A stretch of DNA of 64,000 nt, taken from the NCBI GenBank assembly GCA_041397625.1, contig JAWKWH010000003.1:62001-126000 (forward strand), read 5' to 3'. Made by a program: the position numbers and the translations under genes. The DNA is from JAWKWH01 sp041397625 (GTDB lineage: Bacteria; Pseudomonadota; Alphaproteobacteria; Rhizobiales; Rhizobiaceae). Positions 1 through 8,587 of the stretch are shown one piece after another. Below the pieces are notes generated by a model. It saw nothing but the letters and a program-made list of their open reading frames with translations, searched no databases and was not told where the DNA came from. Position 1 is the stretch's first letter, and every line of letters starts with the position of its first letter.

Positions 1-371
1 CGCTGGCAGGCTTCGCCGGTCGCGAACGCAAGCTTCGGCCTGGCGACCGCCAGCGCATGGGCGAGCGACGGACCTTTCGCTTCCGGACTGAGCGGCACCC
101 AGAGCGCGCCGGCAAGCGCGACGCCGAGGAAGACAGCGACATGGTTCGGTCCGTTGCCGAGCATCGTCGCGACGGCATCGCCCGGCCGGATGCCGCGTTC
201 CGCCAGATCGGCTGCGACGGCGCGGGTATGGTCGGCAAGTTGCGCAAGCGTTATCCGTCGGTCGCCGGCAATGAGCAGGACATGGTCGGGATCGGTGCCG
301 GCACCGTCGAGCAGGAGGTCGCGGATCGTCGTGCCGAAAGGCGGCAAGGCCGCCCGCGACCGGCTATCCAT
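1..371 (-). CDS. Acyl-CoA synthetase (AMP-forming), N-terminal fragment cut by the window edge
   Basis: The leftward frame from the ATG at 371 stays open to the edge (123 codons). It reads like the N-terminus of an AMP-binding acyl-CoA ligase: a first helix, then TLAQLADHTRAVAADLAERG, RPGDAVATMLGN and a segment ending GALWVPLSPEAKG, the usual order in CaiC/long-chain-ligase relatives. The family makes acyl-CoA from a carboxylic acid, ATP and CoA in the cytoplasm. The AMP-binding and catalytic motifs lie outside the window. Its start overlaps the stop of the enoyl-CoA hydratase gene by 8 bp, so the two are translationally coupled and probably act on one substrate. The substrate cannot be read from this part. 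Confidence 0.75.
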   Translation of the reverse strand, partial: MDSRSRAALPPFGTTIRDLLLDGAGTDPDHVLLIAGDRRITLAQLADHTRAVAADLAERGIRPGDAVATMLGNGPNHVAVFLGVALAGALWVPLSPEAKGPSLAHALAVARPKLAFATGEACQ

Positions 372-1140
372 TCTTGACGCCGCCGCGGGCGGCGAGGAAT
401 TCGTGGGTCACGGATTGGGGCTCGCCGCTGACGAAGGACTCGCGGTGATGCCGCTTGGCCGCGGCGACCGCGTCCTCAAGCCCCGGCTCGAGCACCTCGA
501 AGAAGCGGCGCTTGATCAGCCGCATGGCAGTCGGCGGCTTCGCCGCCAGTTCGCCGGCGATCTCTGTCGCCTTGGTCATCACCTGGTCGTGCGGCACCAC
601 ATGGTGCAGCACGCCGATACGCAGCGCCTCGTCGGCGTGGATCATCCGTCCGGTCAGCGTCAGCTCTATGGTGCGCGACAGGCCCAGCACCTCGCGCATG
701 ATCCACGGGCCGGTGATGCTGGCGATACCGGAATTGATCTCCGGCTGGCCCATCTTCACGTCGGGATGGCCGACGCGGATGTCGGTGAGCAGGGCGAACT
801 GGAAGGCCGAACCGGCTGTGACGCCGTTGATCGCGGCGACGACCGGCTTTTCCAATGCGCGCACGGCGCGATAGAGCGTCTTGAACTCGTCGATCCACAG
901 TTCGGCGCGGTCGGCGTCGAAATCCGTCGCCTCGTTCAGGTCCTGGCCGGCGGAAAAGGCGCGCTCGCCGGCGCCGGTGAGGATCACCGCGCCGATTTTC
1001 CCGTCGCCGCCGGCGTCAGTGAGCGCTGCGACCAGCTTCTCGCGCATCGGCGCATCCCATGCGTTCAGTCTGTCCGGCCGGTTGAGCACGATGGTGCGGA
1101 CGCCGTTCGAAGTCGAGGTGAGAATCGCGTCCTTGTCCAT
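364..1140 (-). CDS. Enoyl-CoA hydratase/isomerase family protein
   Basis: A 258-residue crotonase-fold protein of usual length. The oxyanion-hole segment AFSAGQDL lies at 61-68, NGVTAGSAF at 105-113 and the catalytic-type glutamate in GQPEINSGI is E134. Crotonases hydrate or isomerise CoA thioesters in beta-oxidation-like routes. The gene follows hutU in the same direction after 142 bp and overlaps the acyl-CoA synthetase gene by 8 bp, so it may be the distal part of the hut transcription unit or have its own promoter in the gap. A ligase plus hydratase pair suggests CoA-dependent side-chain breakdown of an acid. Whether that acid is imidazole-related is inference. The exact reaction (hydratase, isomerase or hydrolase) cannot be told from sequence. 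Confidence 0.85.
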   Translation of the reverse strand: MDKDAILTSTSNGVRTIVLNRPDRLNAWDAPMREKLVAALTDAGGDGKIGAVILTGAGERAFSAGQDLNEATDFDADRAELWIDEFKTLYRAVRALEKPVVAAINGVTAGSAFQFALLTDIRVGHPDVKMGQPEINSGIASITGPWIMREVLGLSRTIELTLTGRMIHADEALRIGVLHHVVPHDQVMTKATEIAGELAAKPPTAMRLIKRRFFEVLEPGLEDAVAAAKRHHRESFVSGEPQSVTHEFLAARGGVKNG

Positions 1141-1282
1141 GATGTTCCAACTGTTTTTCGGGTTTCGGGAGCGTCGGGAACCTAACCAGATAGGCAGATG
1201 CGCGGCAAGCGGGGCGGAGGGCTTTTACCCATCCGCCCGCCGTTCGACAGGCCGGTTTCTGTACGGCGAGGCCGCGGGACCG

Positions 1283-2953
1283 TCAGCCGAGTATTCCCGG
1301 CAGGTTGAGGCCGTTTTCCCTGGCGCAGTCGATGGCAATGTCGTAGCCGGCGTCGGCGTGGCGCATGACGCCGGTCGCCGGGTCGTTCCACAACACGCGT
1401 TCGAGCCGGCGCGCAGCCTCGTCTGTGCCGTCGGCACAGATGACCATGCCGGAGTGCTGTGAAAAACCCATGCCGACGCCGCCGCCATGGTGCAGCGACA
1501 CCCAGGTGGCGCCGGAGGCGGTGTTGAGCAGGGCGTTCAAGAGCGGCCAGTCGGAGACGGCGTCGGATCCGTCCTTCATCGCCTCGGTCTCACGGTTGGG
1601 CGAGGCCACCGAACCGGAATCGAGATGGTCGCGGCCGATCACCACCGGTGCCTTCAGTTCACCGCTCTTCACCATCTCGTTGAAGGCGAGGCCGAGGCGG
1701 TGGCGCTGGCCGAGGCCGACCCAGCAGATGCGGGCGGGAAGGCCCTGGAAGGCGATGCGCTCGCGCGCCATGTCGAGCCATTTGTGCAGGTGCTCGTCGT
1801 CGGGGATCAGTTCCTTGACCTTGGCGTCGGTCCTGTAGATGTCCTCCGGGTCGCCGGACAGCGCGCACCAGCGGAACGGGCCGATGCCGCGACAGAACAG
1901 CGGGCGGATATAGGCCGGCACGAAGCCGGGGAAGGCGAAGGCGTTTTCCAGCCCTTCCTCGAGTGCCACCTGACGGATGTTGTTGCCGTAGTCGAGGGTC
2001 GGCACGCCGGCGTTCCAGAAATCGACCATGGCGGCGACGTGGAGCTTCATCGAGGCGCGCGCCGCCTTCTCGACGGCGGCGGGGTCGCTTTCCTGCTTGT
2101 CGCGCCATTCGGCGACCGACCAGCCCTGGGGCAGGTAGCCGTGGATGGGATCGTGGGCCGAGGTCTGGTCGGTGACGATATCGGGATGCACGCCGCGTTT
2201 GACCAGTTCGGGGAAGATGTCGGCGGCGTTGGCGATCAGGCCGACGGACTTGGCTTCGCCGGCTTTGGTCCAGCGCGAGATCATCTCGAGCGCTTCGTCG
2301 AGAGAATCCGTTTTCTCGTCCAGGTACCTGGTGCGCAAGCGGAAATCGGCGCGCGTCTCGTCGCATTCGACGGCCAGGCAGCAGGCGCCGGCCATCACCG
2401 CGGCGAGCGGCTGGGCACCGCCCATGCCGCCCAGGCCGCCGGTCAGGATCCACCTGCCCTTCAGGTCGCCGCCATAGTGCTGGCGGCCGGCCTCGACGAA
2501 GGTCTCGTAGGTGCCCTGCACGATGCCCTGGGTGCCGATATAGATCCACGAACCGGCGGTCATCTGTCCGTACATGGCGAGCCCCTTGCGGTCGAGCTCG
2601 TTGAAATGGTCCCAGGTCGCCCAGTGCGGCACGATGTTGGAATTGGCGATCAGCACCCGCGGCGCGTTTTCGTGGGTCTTGAAGACGCCGACCGGCTTAC
2701 CCGACTGCACCAAGAGCGTCTCGTCTGCGTCGAGCGTCTTGAGGCTGGCGACAATGCGGTCGAAATCGGCCCAGGTGCGCGCCGCCCGGCCGATGCCGCC
2801 ATAGACGACAAGCTCGTGCGGGTTCTCCGCCACATCGGGATGCAGATTGTTCATCAGCATGCGCATCGGCGCCTCGGTCAACCAGCTCTTGGCGGTGATC
2901 TCGGTGCCGGTCGGCGGGAACACGTCGCGGATGTTTTTTCTCGGGTTTTCCAT
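1283..2953 (-). CDS. hutU: Urocanate hydratase HutU
   Basis: A 556-residue urocanase, the usual length. It converts urocanate to imidazolone propionate using tightly bound NAD+, the second step of histidine breakdown. The NAD-binding GGLGGMGGAQPLA segment sits near 174-186, and the conserved FQGLPARICW motif places the catalytic-type cysteine at C410, the same number as in the Pseudomonas enzyme. A GAGG ribosome site lies 8 bp before the ATG. It is separated from hutIHG by the three TRAP transporter genes but read in the same direction with short gaps, so it very probably belongs to the same operon under HutC control. Confidence 0.97.
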   Translation of the reverse strand: MENPRKNIRDVFPPTGTEITAKSWLTEAPMRMLMNNLHPDVAENPHELVVYGGIGRAARTWADFDRIVASLKTLDADETLLVQSGKPVGVFKTHENAPRVLIANSNIVPHWATWDHFNELDRKGLAMYGQMTAGSWIYIGTQGIVQGTYETFVEAGRQHYGGDLKGRWILTGGLGGMGGAQPLAAVMAGACCLAVECDETRADFRLRTRYLDEKTDSLDEALEMISRWTKAGEAKSVGLIANAADIFPELVKRGVHPDIVTDQTSAHDPIHGYLPQGWSVAEWRDKQESDPAAVEKAARASMKLHVAAMVDFWNAGVPTLDYGNNIRQVALEEGLENAFAFPGFVPAYIRPLFCRGIGPFRWCALSGDPEDIYRTDAKVKELIPDDEHLHKWLDMARERIAFQGLPARICWVGLGQRHRLGLAFNEMVKSGELKAPVVIGRDHLDSGSVASPNRETEAMKDGSDAVSDWPLLNALLNTASGATWVSLHHGGGVGMGFSQHSGMVICADGTDEAARRLERVLWNDPATGVMRHADAGYDIAIDCARENGLNLPGILG

Positions 2954-2989
2954 CGGTTTGGCCTCTGTCTGGAGAAAGTTACTCAGGAG

Positions 2990-4537
2990 CTAGAAGATCG
3001 CGGCCGGCAGCCAGGTGGCGATCGGCGGCAACAGCCAGACGATCAGGATGCCGACGATCTGCAGCACGATGAACGGCGCCACGCCGGCATAGATCTGGCC
3101 GGTGGTGACCTCCGGCGGCGCGGCGCCGCGCAGGTAGAACAGCGAGAAGCCGAAGGGCGGCGTGAGGAAGGAAGTCTGCAGGTTGATGGCGATCAGGATC
3201 GCCAGCCAGTAGGGGTCGTGACCCATCAGGATCAGCGCCGGGGCGATCAGCGGCAGCAGGATGACGGTGATTTCGACGAAGTCGAGGAAGAAGCCGAGCA
3301 CGAAGATCAGCGCCATGGAGAAAACCAGCGCGCCGACCGGTCCGCCGGGCATGGCGGTTAAGATCTGCTCGATGCGGTCCTGGCCGCCGAGGCCGACGAA
3401 GACCAGCGAGAAGATGCTGGCGGTCAGGATGGTTGCGAAGATCATCGCGGTGACCGTCAAGGTCGAGGTCATGGCTGGTTTCAGCAGGTCGGCGGCGTGC
3501 AACCGTCTGAGGGAGGCCAGCACGGCGGCGATGCCGGCAAGGGCCAGCGCAGCGTAGAGACCGCCTTGCAGCCAGCCGGAAAACGTGACGTCGCTGCGTT
3601 GCAGGCGCACCGGCGCCAGGCCGGCGGCCACCGCCAGCAGCATCAGCGCCAAAGCAGCGGCGATGGCGACGCGGGCCGGCAGGCCCTGGCGCGCGCCGCC
3701 CATCAGGATGGCGCCGACGGCGCCGACGGAAGCCGCCTCCGTCGGCGTGGCGATACCGCCGAGAATGGCGCCGAGCACAGCGATGATCAGCACGACGGGC
3801 GGCACGACGGCGCGGCCGATTTCACGGATATCGGGGCGCGCTGCCTCCCGGCGCACCGGCGGCGCATCATCGGGGAACAGGAAGGCGCGGGCCAGCACAT
3901 AGGCGATGTAGATTGCCACCAGCAGCAGGCCCGGCAACAGAGCGCCGGCGAAGATCTGGCCGACCGAAATGGTCTCGACGGTGAACTTGCCCTGCTCGAA
4001 CTGCGCTTGCTGGTAAGCATTCGACATCACATCGGAGAGGATGATCAGCAGTGTCGAGGGCGGGATGATCTGGCCGAGCGTGCCGGCGGTGCAGACGATG
4101 CCCGAGGCGAGCCTGGCGTCGTAGCCGGTACGCAGCATGGTCGGCAGCGCGATCAGCCCCATGGCGATCACCGTCGCGCCGACAATGCCGGTCGAGGCGG
4201 CGAGAAGCGCGCCGACGATGACGACCGAGACGCCGAGTCCGCCGCGCAGAGCCCCGAACAGCCGGCCCATCGTCTCGAGCAGTTCCTCGGCGATACGGCT
4301 CTTTTCCAGCACCACGCCCATCATGACGAAGAGCGGGATGGCGATCAGTACGTCGTTGGTCAAAAGCCCGAAGACGCGCTGTCCGAGCGCGCCGAGCAGG
4401 CTCAAGTCGAGCGTGCCGGTAAGCCAGCCGAGAAGGGCGAAGGCCACCGCCGTCCCGGCGATCGAGAACGACACCGGGAAGCCGAGCAGGATGCAGACGA
4501 TCAGCGCCGCCAGCATGATGAGGTCGAGTGGCAACAT
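2990..4537 (-). CDS. TRAP transporter large permease (DctM family), long form
   Basis: The start is the ATG at 4537 (MLPLDLIML...), overlapping the small-permease stop by one base (TGATG). The open frame extends further upstream, but that part has no membrane character. 515 residues with many hydrophobic segments and the DctM landmarks IPLFVMMGVVLEKS, GIVGATVIAMG, GTLGQIIPPST and TPTEAASVGAVGA. The usual DctM length is about 430; the surplus lies in the middle (roughly residues 290-350), as in the alpha-keto-acid (TakP-type) TRAP subgroup. It is the sodium-driven translocation subunit working with the two upstream genes. Its place between hutU and hutG suggests uptake of a histidine-pathway compound. 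Confidence 0.93.
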   Translation of the reverse strand: MLPLDLIMLAALIVCILLGFPVSFSIAGTAVAFALLGWLTGTLDLSLLGALGQRVFGLLTNDVLIAIPLFVMMGVVLEKSRIAEELLETMGRLFGALRGGLGVSVVIVGALLAASTGIVGATVIAMGLIALPTMLRTGYDARLASGIVCTAGTLGQIIPPSTLLIILSDVMSNAYQQAQFEQGKFTVETISVGQIFAGALLPGLLLVAIYIAYVLARAFLFPDDAPPVRREAARPDIREIGRAVVPPVVLIIAVLGAILGGIATPTEAASVGAVGAILMGGARQGLPARVAIAAALALMLLAVAAGLAPVRLQRSDVTFSGWLQGGLYAALALAGIAAVLASLRRLHAADLLKPAMTSTLTVTAMIFATILTASIFSLVFVGLGGQDRIEQILTAMPGGPVGALVFSMALIFVLGFFLDFVEITVILLPLIAPALILMGHDPYWLAILIAINLQTSFLTPPFGFSLFYLRGAAPPEVTTGQIYAGVAPFIVLQIVGILIVWLLPPIATWLPAAIF

Positions 4538-5040
4538 CACGCGTTCGCCTCGCGCAATTGCAGTACGGCCTTCAAGATGCAGGAGGCCGACTGGATGATG
4601 AGCAGGACGCAGAACGCCGGGATCAAAGACTTGAGCAGGAAGGAGGCGGGAATGCCGCCCACCGAGATCGGTCCCTCGAGGATGGCCCAGGAGTTCCTGA
4701 CCGACGGCCAGGTCCAATAAAGCAGTGTGAGCATGGATGGCAGAAGAAGGAACAGGTGACCGAACAGGTCGATCTTCGCCTTCCCGCGGGCGTCGGCCTT
4801 GGCATAGAAGATGTCGACGCGCACGTGGCCGTCGACCAGCAGCGTAAAGCCGGCGCCGAGCATGAACAGCGTCGAGTGCATGTAGAGCACCGTCTCGTTG
4901 AGCGCGATGAAGCTCACGCCGAAAACGTAGCGCAGCACGACGACGGCGAACTGCACCAGCACCATGGCGAGCGCCAGCCAGCGCACTGCGTCGCCGGTCA
5001 CGCGGTTGATCGCGTCAAGCCTGTCGGCCATCCGCTCCAT
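4537..5040 (-). CDS. TRAP transporter small permease (DctQ family)
   Basis: A 167-residue membrane protein with four predicted helices and the DctQ pattern: an N-terminal helix, then LRYVFGVSFIALNE, a second helix, the DGHVRVDIFYAKADARGKAKID loop in two pieces, and two further helices. DctQ subunits join the large permease in the inner membrane and are needed for transport. It lies between the binding-protein gene (69 bp upstream, with a possible stem-loop) and the large permease, whose ATG shares one base with this stop codon. Nothing in it tells the substrate. Confidence 0.9.
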   Translation of the reverse strand: MERMADRLDAINRVTGDAVRWLALAMVLVQFAVVVLRYVFGVSFIALNETVLYMHSTLFMLGAGFTLLVDGHVRVDIFYAKADARGKAKIDLFGHLFLLLPSMLTLLYWTWPSVRNSWAILEGPISVGGIPASFLLKSLIPAFCVLLIIQSASCILKAVLQLREANA

Positions 5041-5070
5041 CGTCTTCTCCGTCGAAAAGGGGATCGAAAA

Positions 5071-5097
5071 GGCGCGAACGGCAGGGCCGCCCGCGCC
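5071..5097 (-). other. Possible stem-loop between TRAP binding-protein and permease genes
   Basis: GGCGCG and CGCGCC pair across an inner GGC/GCC stem with a small asymmetric bulge. It lies in the 69-bp gap after the abundant binding-protein gene. Such hairpins often slow 3' decay and give binding protein in excess over permease. No T-run follows on the leftward strand, so it is not a clear terminator. Weak evidence. Confidence 0.3.
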
Positions 5098-5109
5098 GGG
5101 GTCTTCTTG

Positions 5110-6198
5110 TCAGTACTTGTAGTCGAGCGCGCGGGCGTTCATCTGACCGTTGTCGGCATAGACCATGTACTCGGCCACCGAGGCGCGATAGGCGAGGAAA
5201 CTCTCGGTGATGCGCTTGACCAGATCGTCGCTGTCCTCACGCAGTTCGGCGATGACCTCGCCGGCGGCGTTACCCATGGCGACGATCACGTCGTCGGGTA
5301 GCTTCCTGACCGTGACGTCATGTTCCTCGACGAGCTGCTTCAGCGCCAGCGCGTGCTTGGTGGTGTATTCGGTCCAGACCGGGTTGTAGAGGCTCTCGCA
5401 AGCGAGCGATACCGCCGCCTTCAGGTCGTCGGGCAGGTCGTCGTAGGCCTTGGCGTTGACGGCGCATTCCTCGGCCGACGACGGCTCGCCGACGCCGGGC
5501 CAGTAGTAGTTCTTGGCCGTCTGATAGAAACCAAGCGCGCTGTCGGTCCACGGGCCGATGAACTCGCCGGCGTCGAGCGCGCCGGACTGCAATGCCTGGA
5601 ACATGTCGCGTCCGCCCATGGCCTGCACGGCCATGCCGATCTTGGCGCACATTTCCGAGGCCAGGCCGGTGGTGCGGAACTTCAGGCCCTTCAGGTCGTC
5701 GACCGAGTTGATCTCGTTGCGGAACCAGCCCTGCCACTGCGGGCCGGAATTGCCGCACAGGAAGGGTTTCAGGCCGAAGCGGCCATACATCTCGTCATAG
5801 AGCGCCTGGCCGCCGCCGTGGTTGAGCCAGCCGACCTGCTCGTCGGCGCGAAGGCCGAAAGGCTGCGAGCCGAACAGCAGGATGCCCTTGGATTTCGATC
5901 CCCAATAGGCCGGTACCGCATGGTAGAGCTCGGCCGTGCCTTCGGAAACCGCGTCGAACACGCCGTTGCCCGGCACCAGTTCGCCGGCAGCGAAAAGCTT
6001 GACCTCGATGCGGCCGCCCGACAGCGCGGTGATGCGGTCGGCGAGCATCTGCGCGGCGACGCCCGGGCCGGGCAAGTTCTTCGGCCAGGCGGTGACCATC
6101 TTCCATTCGCGCTTTTCCTGCGCGATGGCCGGTGCCGCCAGCGCCGTGGTCGACGCACCGGCGATCGCCGATGCCTTGAGGAACTTTCTTCTGTTCAT
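5110..6198 (-). CDS. TRAP transporter substrate-binding protein, TakP-like, Tat-exported
   Basis: The ATG at 6198 is chosen because AGGAG lies 7 bp before it; a longer frame adds seven residues without a better site. The 362-residue protein starts with a twin-arginine signal (MNRRKFLKAS) and an APAIAQ cleavage region, so it is exported folded to the periplasm. GELVPG, the GWFRNEIN segment (central, about residue 175) and the DAGEFIGPW segment match what I recall of the TakP alpha-keto-acid binders, where the arginine holds the carboxylate. Here it is embedded between hutG and hutU, so the ligand may be a carboxylate of the histidine pathway such as urocanate. That ligand assignment is inference from position. 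Confidence 0.9.
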   Translation of the reverse strand: MNRRKFLKASAIAGASTTALAAPAIAQEKREWKMVTAWPKNLPGPGVAAQMLADRITALSGGRIEVKLFAAGELVPGNGVFDAVSEGTAELYHAVPAYWGSKSKGILLFGSQPFGLRADEQVGWLNHGGGQALYDEMYGRFGLKPFLCGNSGPQWQGWFRNEINSVDDLKGLKFRTTGLASEMCAKIGMAVQAMGGRDMFQALQSGALDAGEFIGPWTDSALGFYQTAKNYYWPGVGEPSSAEECAVNAKAYDDLPDDLKAAVSLACESLYNPVWTEYTTKHALALKQLVEEHDVTVRKLPDDVIVAMGNAAGEVIAELREDSDDLVKRITESFLAYRASVAEYMVYADNGQMNARALDYKY

Positions 6199-6236
6199 GT
6201 CATGGCTCCTGTTTTTCATGGATTACACGAACCGGC

Positions 6237-7049
6237 TCAGCCGCCGGCCGATTGCGTCGGGGACCGCGCGATTGCGTCGATCCGGGTCAGTATCTGCTTC
6301 AGGTGAACCCGCAACTGGTCGGCCTTGCGGGGATCAAAGGCGAAGGGCGGGGCTTCGGTCGCCAGATGGGTGGATTGCGCCAACTCCATCTGGATCGCAT
6401 GCATGTTCTCCGCCGGGCGGCCGTAGTGCCGCGTCGTCCACCCGCCCCTGAAGCGGCCATTGACCACATGGGTGTAACCGTCCGCGTCGGCACAGGTTTC
6501 GGCGACGGCTGCGGTGATCGACGCGGCGCAGGTGGCGCCGTCATTGTCGCCGATGTTGAAGTCCGGCAGGCGGCCCTCGAACAGGAACGGGCAGTGCGAG
6601 CGGATGGAGTGGCAGTCATAGAGGATCACGACGCCGTGGCGGGCGCGCACCCGCTCCAACTCGGCGGTGAGTGCGGCGTGGTAGGGTGCGTGGAAGTTAG
6701 CGAGCCGTTCGGCGATGTCGGCTTCCGTCGGCTCGGCGCCGTCGCGCCAGAGCGGGTTGTCGTCGAAGTCGGTAAGCGGGATCAGGCCGGTGGTGTTCTG
6801 GCCCGGATAGAGGCTTCTGCCCGACGGATCACGGTTGGCGTCGATGACGTAGCGGTGGAAGGTGGCGCGCACGGTGGTGACGCCGTCAAGAAGGCTGTCA
6901 TAGAGCCTGTCGACATGCCAGTCGGTGTCGGTGAGCAGGCGGCCACGCTCGTTCAGCCGCTCAAGCACCGTTTCGGGCACATGGGTGCCGGTGTGCGGGA
7001 AGCCGAGCACCAGCGGCCCGTCGCCGCGAACGACCTCGACCGGGTTCAT
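6237..7049 (-). CDS. hutG: N-formylglutamate deformylase HutG
   Basis: A 270-residue member of the N-formylglutamate amidohydrolase family. It hydrolyses N-formyl-L-glutamate to glutamate and formate, the last step of the five-enzyme histidine pathway. Family landmarks are PHTGTHVPE near 18-26, DTDWHVDRLYD, DANRDPSG with GQNTTGLIP, and ILYDCHSIRS, supplying the acid and histidine ligands of the zinc site. The start overlaps the hutH stop by 4 bp. Presence together with hutF at 9868 shows the organism uses the formimidoylglutamate deiminase route rather than the formiminoglutamase route. Confidence 0.95.
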   Translation of the reverse strand: MNPVEVVRGDGPLVLGFPHTGTHVPETVLERLNERGRLLTDTDWHVDRLYDSLLDGVTTVRATFHRYVIDANRDPSGRSLYPGQNTTGLIPLTDFDDNPLWRDGAEPTEADIAERLANFHAPYHAALTAELERVRARHGVVILYDCHSIRSHCPFLFEGRLPDFNIGDNDGATCAASITAAVAETCADADGYTHVVNGRFRGGWTTRHYGRPAENMHAIQMELAQSTHLATEAPPFAFDPRKADQLRVHLKQILTRIDAIARSPTQSAGG

Positions 7050-8587
7050 TGGTCCGCTCCCGTCACGAAGCCGGCAAGCCCGGTGGCCTTTACCAGCGTG
7101 CCGTCGGCGACGAGACGGGCGGCCGTCTCCAGGTCGCCGGCCAGGTGCCGGTCGTCCTCAAGCGCGGGGATGTCCGCGCGCACGGTCCCGACGACGTGTT
7201 TCAAGGCCGGGCTCGTCTGCAACGGCGCGCGGAACTCGATGCCTTGCGCGGCGCACATGACCTCGACGCCGATAATCGCGTTCAGGTTGGCGTTCATGCG
7301 GGCGAGCCGGCGGGCGCCATGGGCGGCCATCGACACGTGATCCTCCTGGTTGGCCGATGTCGGGGTGGAATCGGTCGAGCAGGGATTGGCGAGATGCTTG
7401 TTCTCGCTCATCAGCGCCGCGGTGGTGACCTCGGCGATCATGAAGCCGGAATTGAGCCCCGGATCGGGGGTCAGGAACGGCGGCAGGTCGAAGGAAAGCG
7501 TCGGATCGACCATCAATGCTACGCGGCGTTGGGCAATCGCGCCGATCTCGGAAACGGCGAGCGCGATCTGGTCGGCGGCAAAGGCCACCGGCTCGGCGTG
7601 GAAATTGCCGCCGGAGACGATGCGGCCCGCTTCGGTCAGTACCAGCGGGTTATCGGTCACCGCGTTGGCCTCGACCTCAAGCGTGCGGCCGGCGAAGTGC
7701 AGAAGGTCCATCGCCGCGCCGGTGACCTGCGGCTGGCAGCGGATGCAATAGGGGTCTTGCACGCGGCTGTCGCCCTCACGGTGGCTCTCGCGGATCTCGG
7801 ACCCGTTCATCAGCGCCCGCATGGCGGCCGCGACCTCGATCTGGCCGCGATGGCCGCGCAACGTGTGGATTTCCGGGACCAGTGGCGCGGTCGATCCCAT
7901 GATGGCGTCGGTGGACAGCGACGAGGAGACGACCGAGGCGGATGCATTGCGCCAGGCCGAATAAAGGCCGGCAAGCGCGCAGGCTGTCGAAAACTGCGTG
8001 CCGTTGATGAGGCCGAGCCCCTCCTTGGGGCCGAGTGTGATCGGTTCGAGCCCGGCCTTGCGCAACGCTTCGGCGGCGGCCATGCGCTCGGCGCCGAAAA
8101 ACGCTTCGCCCTCGCCGAGCATGACGGCGGTCATGTGGGCGAGCGGCGCGAGGTCGCCGGACGCGCCGACCGAGCCCTGTTCCGGGATCACCGGGGTCAC
8201 TCCGGCGGCAAGCAGCGCCTGGATCATCTCGACCGTCTGCCAGCGAACGCCGGAGGCGCCGCGGCCGACAGAGAGCAGCTTCAGCGCCATCATCAGCCGC
8301 GCGGTTGCGATATCGAGTGCCGTGCCGACGCCGGCGCAGTGCGACAGGATCAGGTTGCGCTGCAGTTTCGCCGTGTCGGCGGCGGCGATCTTGACGCTGG
8401 CAAGCTTGCCGAAGCCGGTGTTGACGCCGTAGACGGCCTCGTCGCCGGCCGCCGCTTTTGCGACCAGATCGGCTGCGGTATCGATGCCGCCGCGGGCGGA
8501 GGAATGCAGCATCACCGTCTCGCCGCTGCGCCAGACATGTTCCAGTTGCGCCAGCGTGGCGGCGCCGGGAGTGAGCGTGACGGTCAT
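7046..8587 (-). CDS. hutH: Histidine ammonia-lyase HutH
   Basis: A 513-residue histidine ammonia-lyase that removes ammonia from L-histidine to give trans-urocanate, the first committed step. GSVGASGDLAPLAH contains the Ala142-Ser143-Gly144 triplet that cyclises to the MIO electrophile, at the numbering of the Pseudomonas enzyme. YGVNTGFGKLA near 53-63 and the QDPYCIRCQPQ segment are also family hallmarks. Its ends overlap hutI (4 bp) and hutG (4 bp), so these three are tightly coupled in one transcript. Confidence 0.97.
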   Translation of the reverse strand: MTVTLTPGAATLAQLEHVWRSGETVMLHSSARGGIDTAADLVAKAAAGDEAVYGVNTGFGKLASVKIAAADTAKLQRNLILSHCAGVGTALDIATARLMMALKLLSVGRGASGVRWQTVEMIQALLAAGVTPVIPEQGSVGASGDLAPLAHMTAVMLGEGEAFFGAERMAAAEALRKAGLEPITLGPKEGLGLINGTQFSTACALAGLYSAWRNASASVVSSSLSTDAIMGSTAPLVPEIHTLRGHRGQIEVAAAMRALMNGSEIRESHREGDSRVQDPYCIRCQPQVTGAAMDLLHFAGRTLEVEANAVTDNPLVLTEAGRIVSGGNFHAEPVAFAADQIALAVSEIGAIAQRRVALMVDPTLSFDLPPFLTPDPGLNSGFMIAEVTTAALMSENKHLANPCSTDSTPTSANQEDHVSMAAHGARRLARMNANLNAIIGVEVMCAAQGIEFRAPLQTSPALKHVVGTVRADIPALEDDRHLAGDLETAARLVADGTLVKATGLAGFVTGADQ

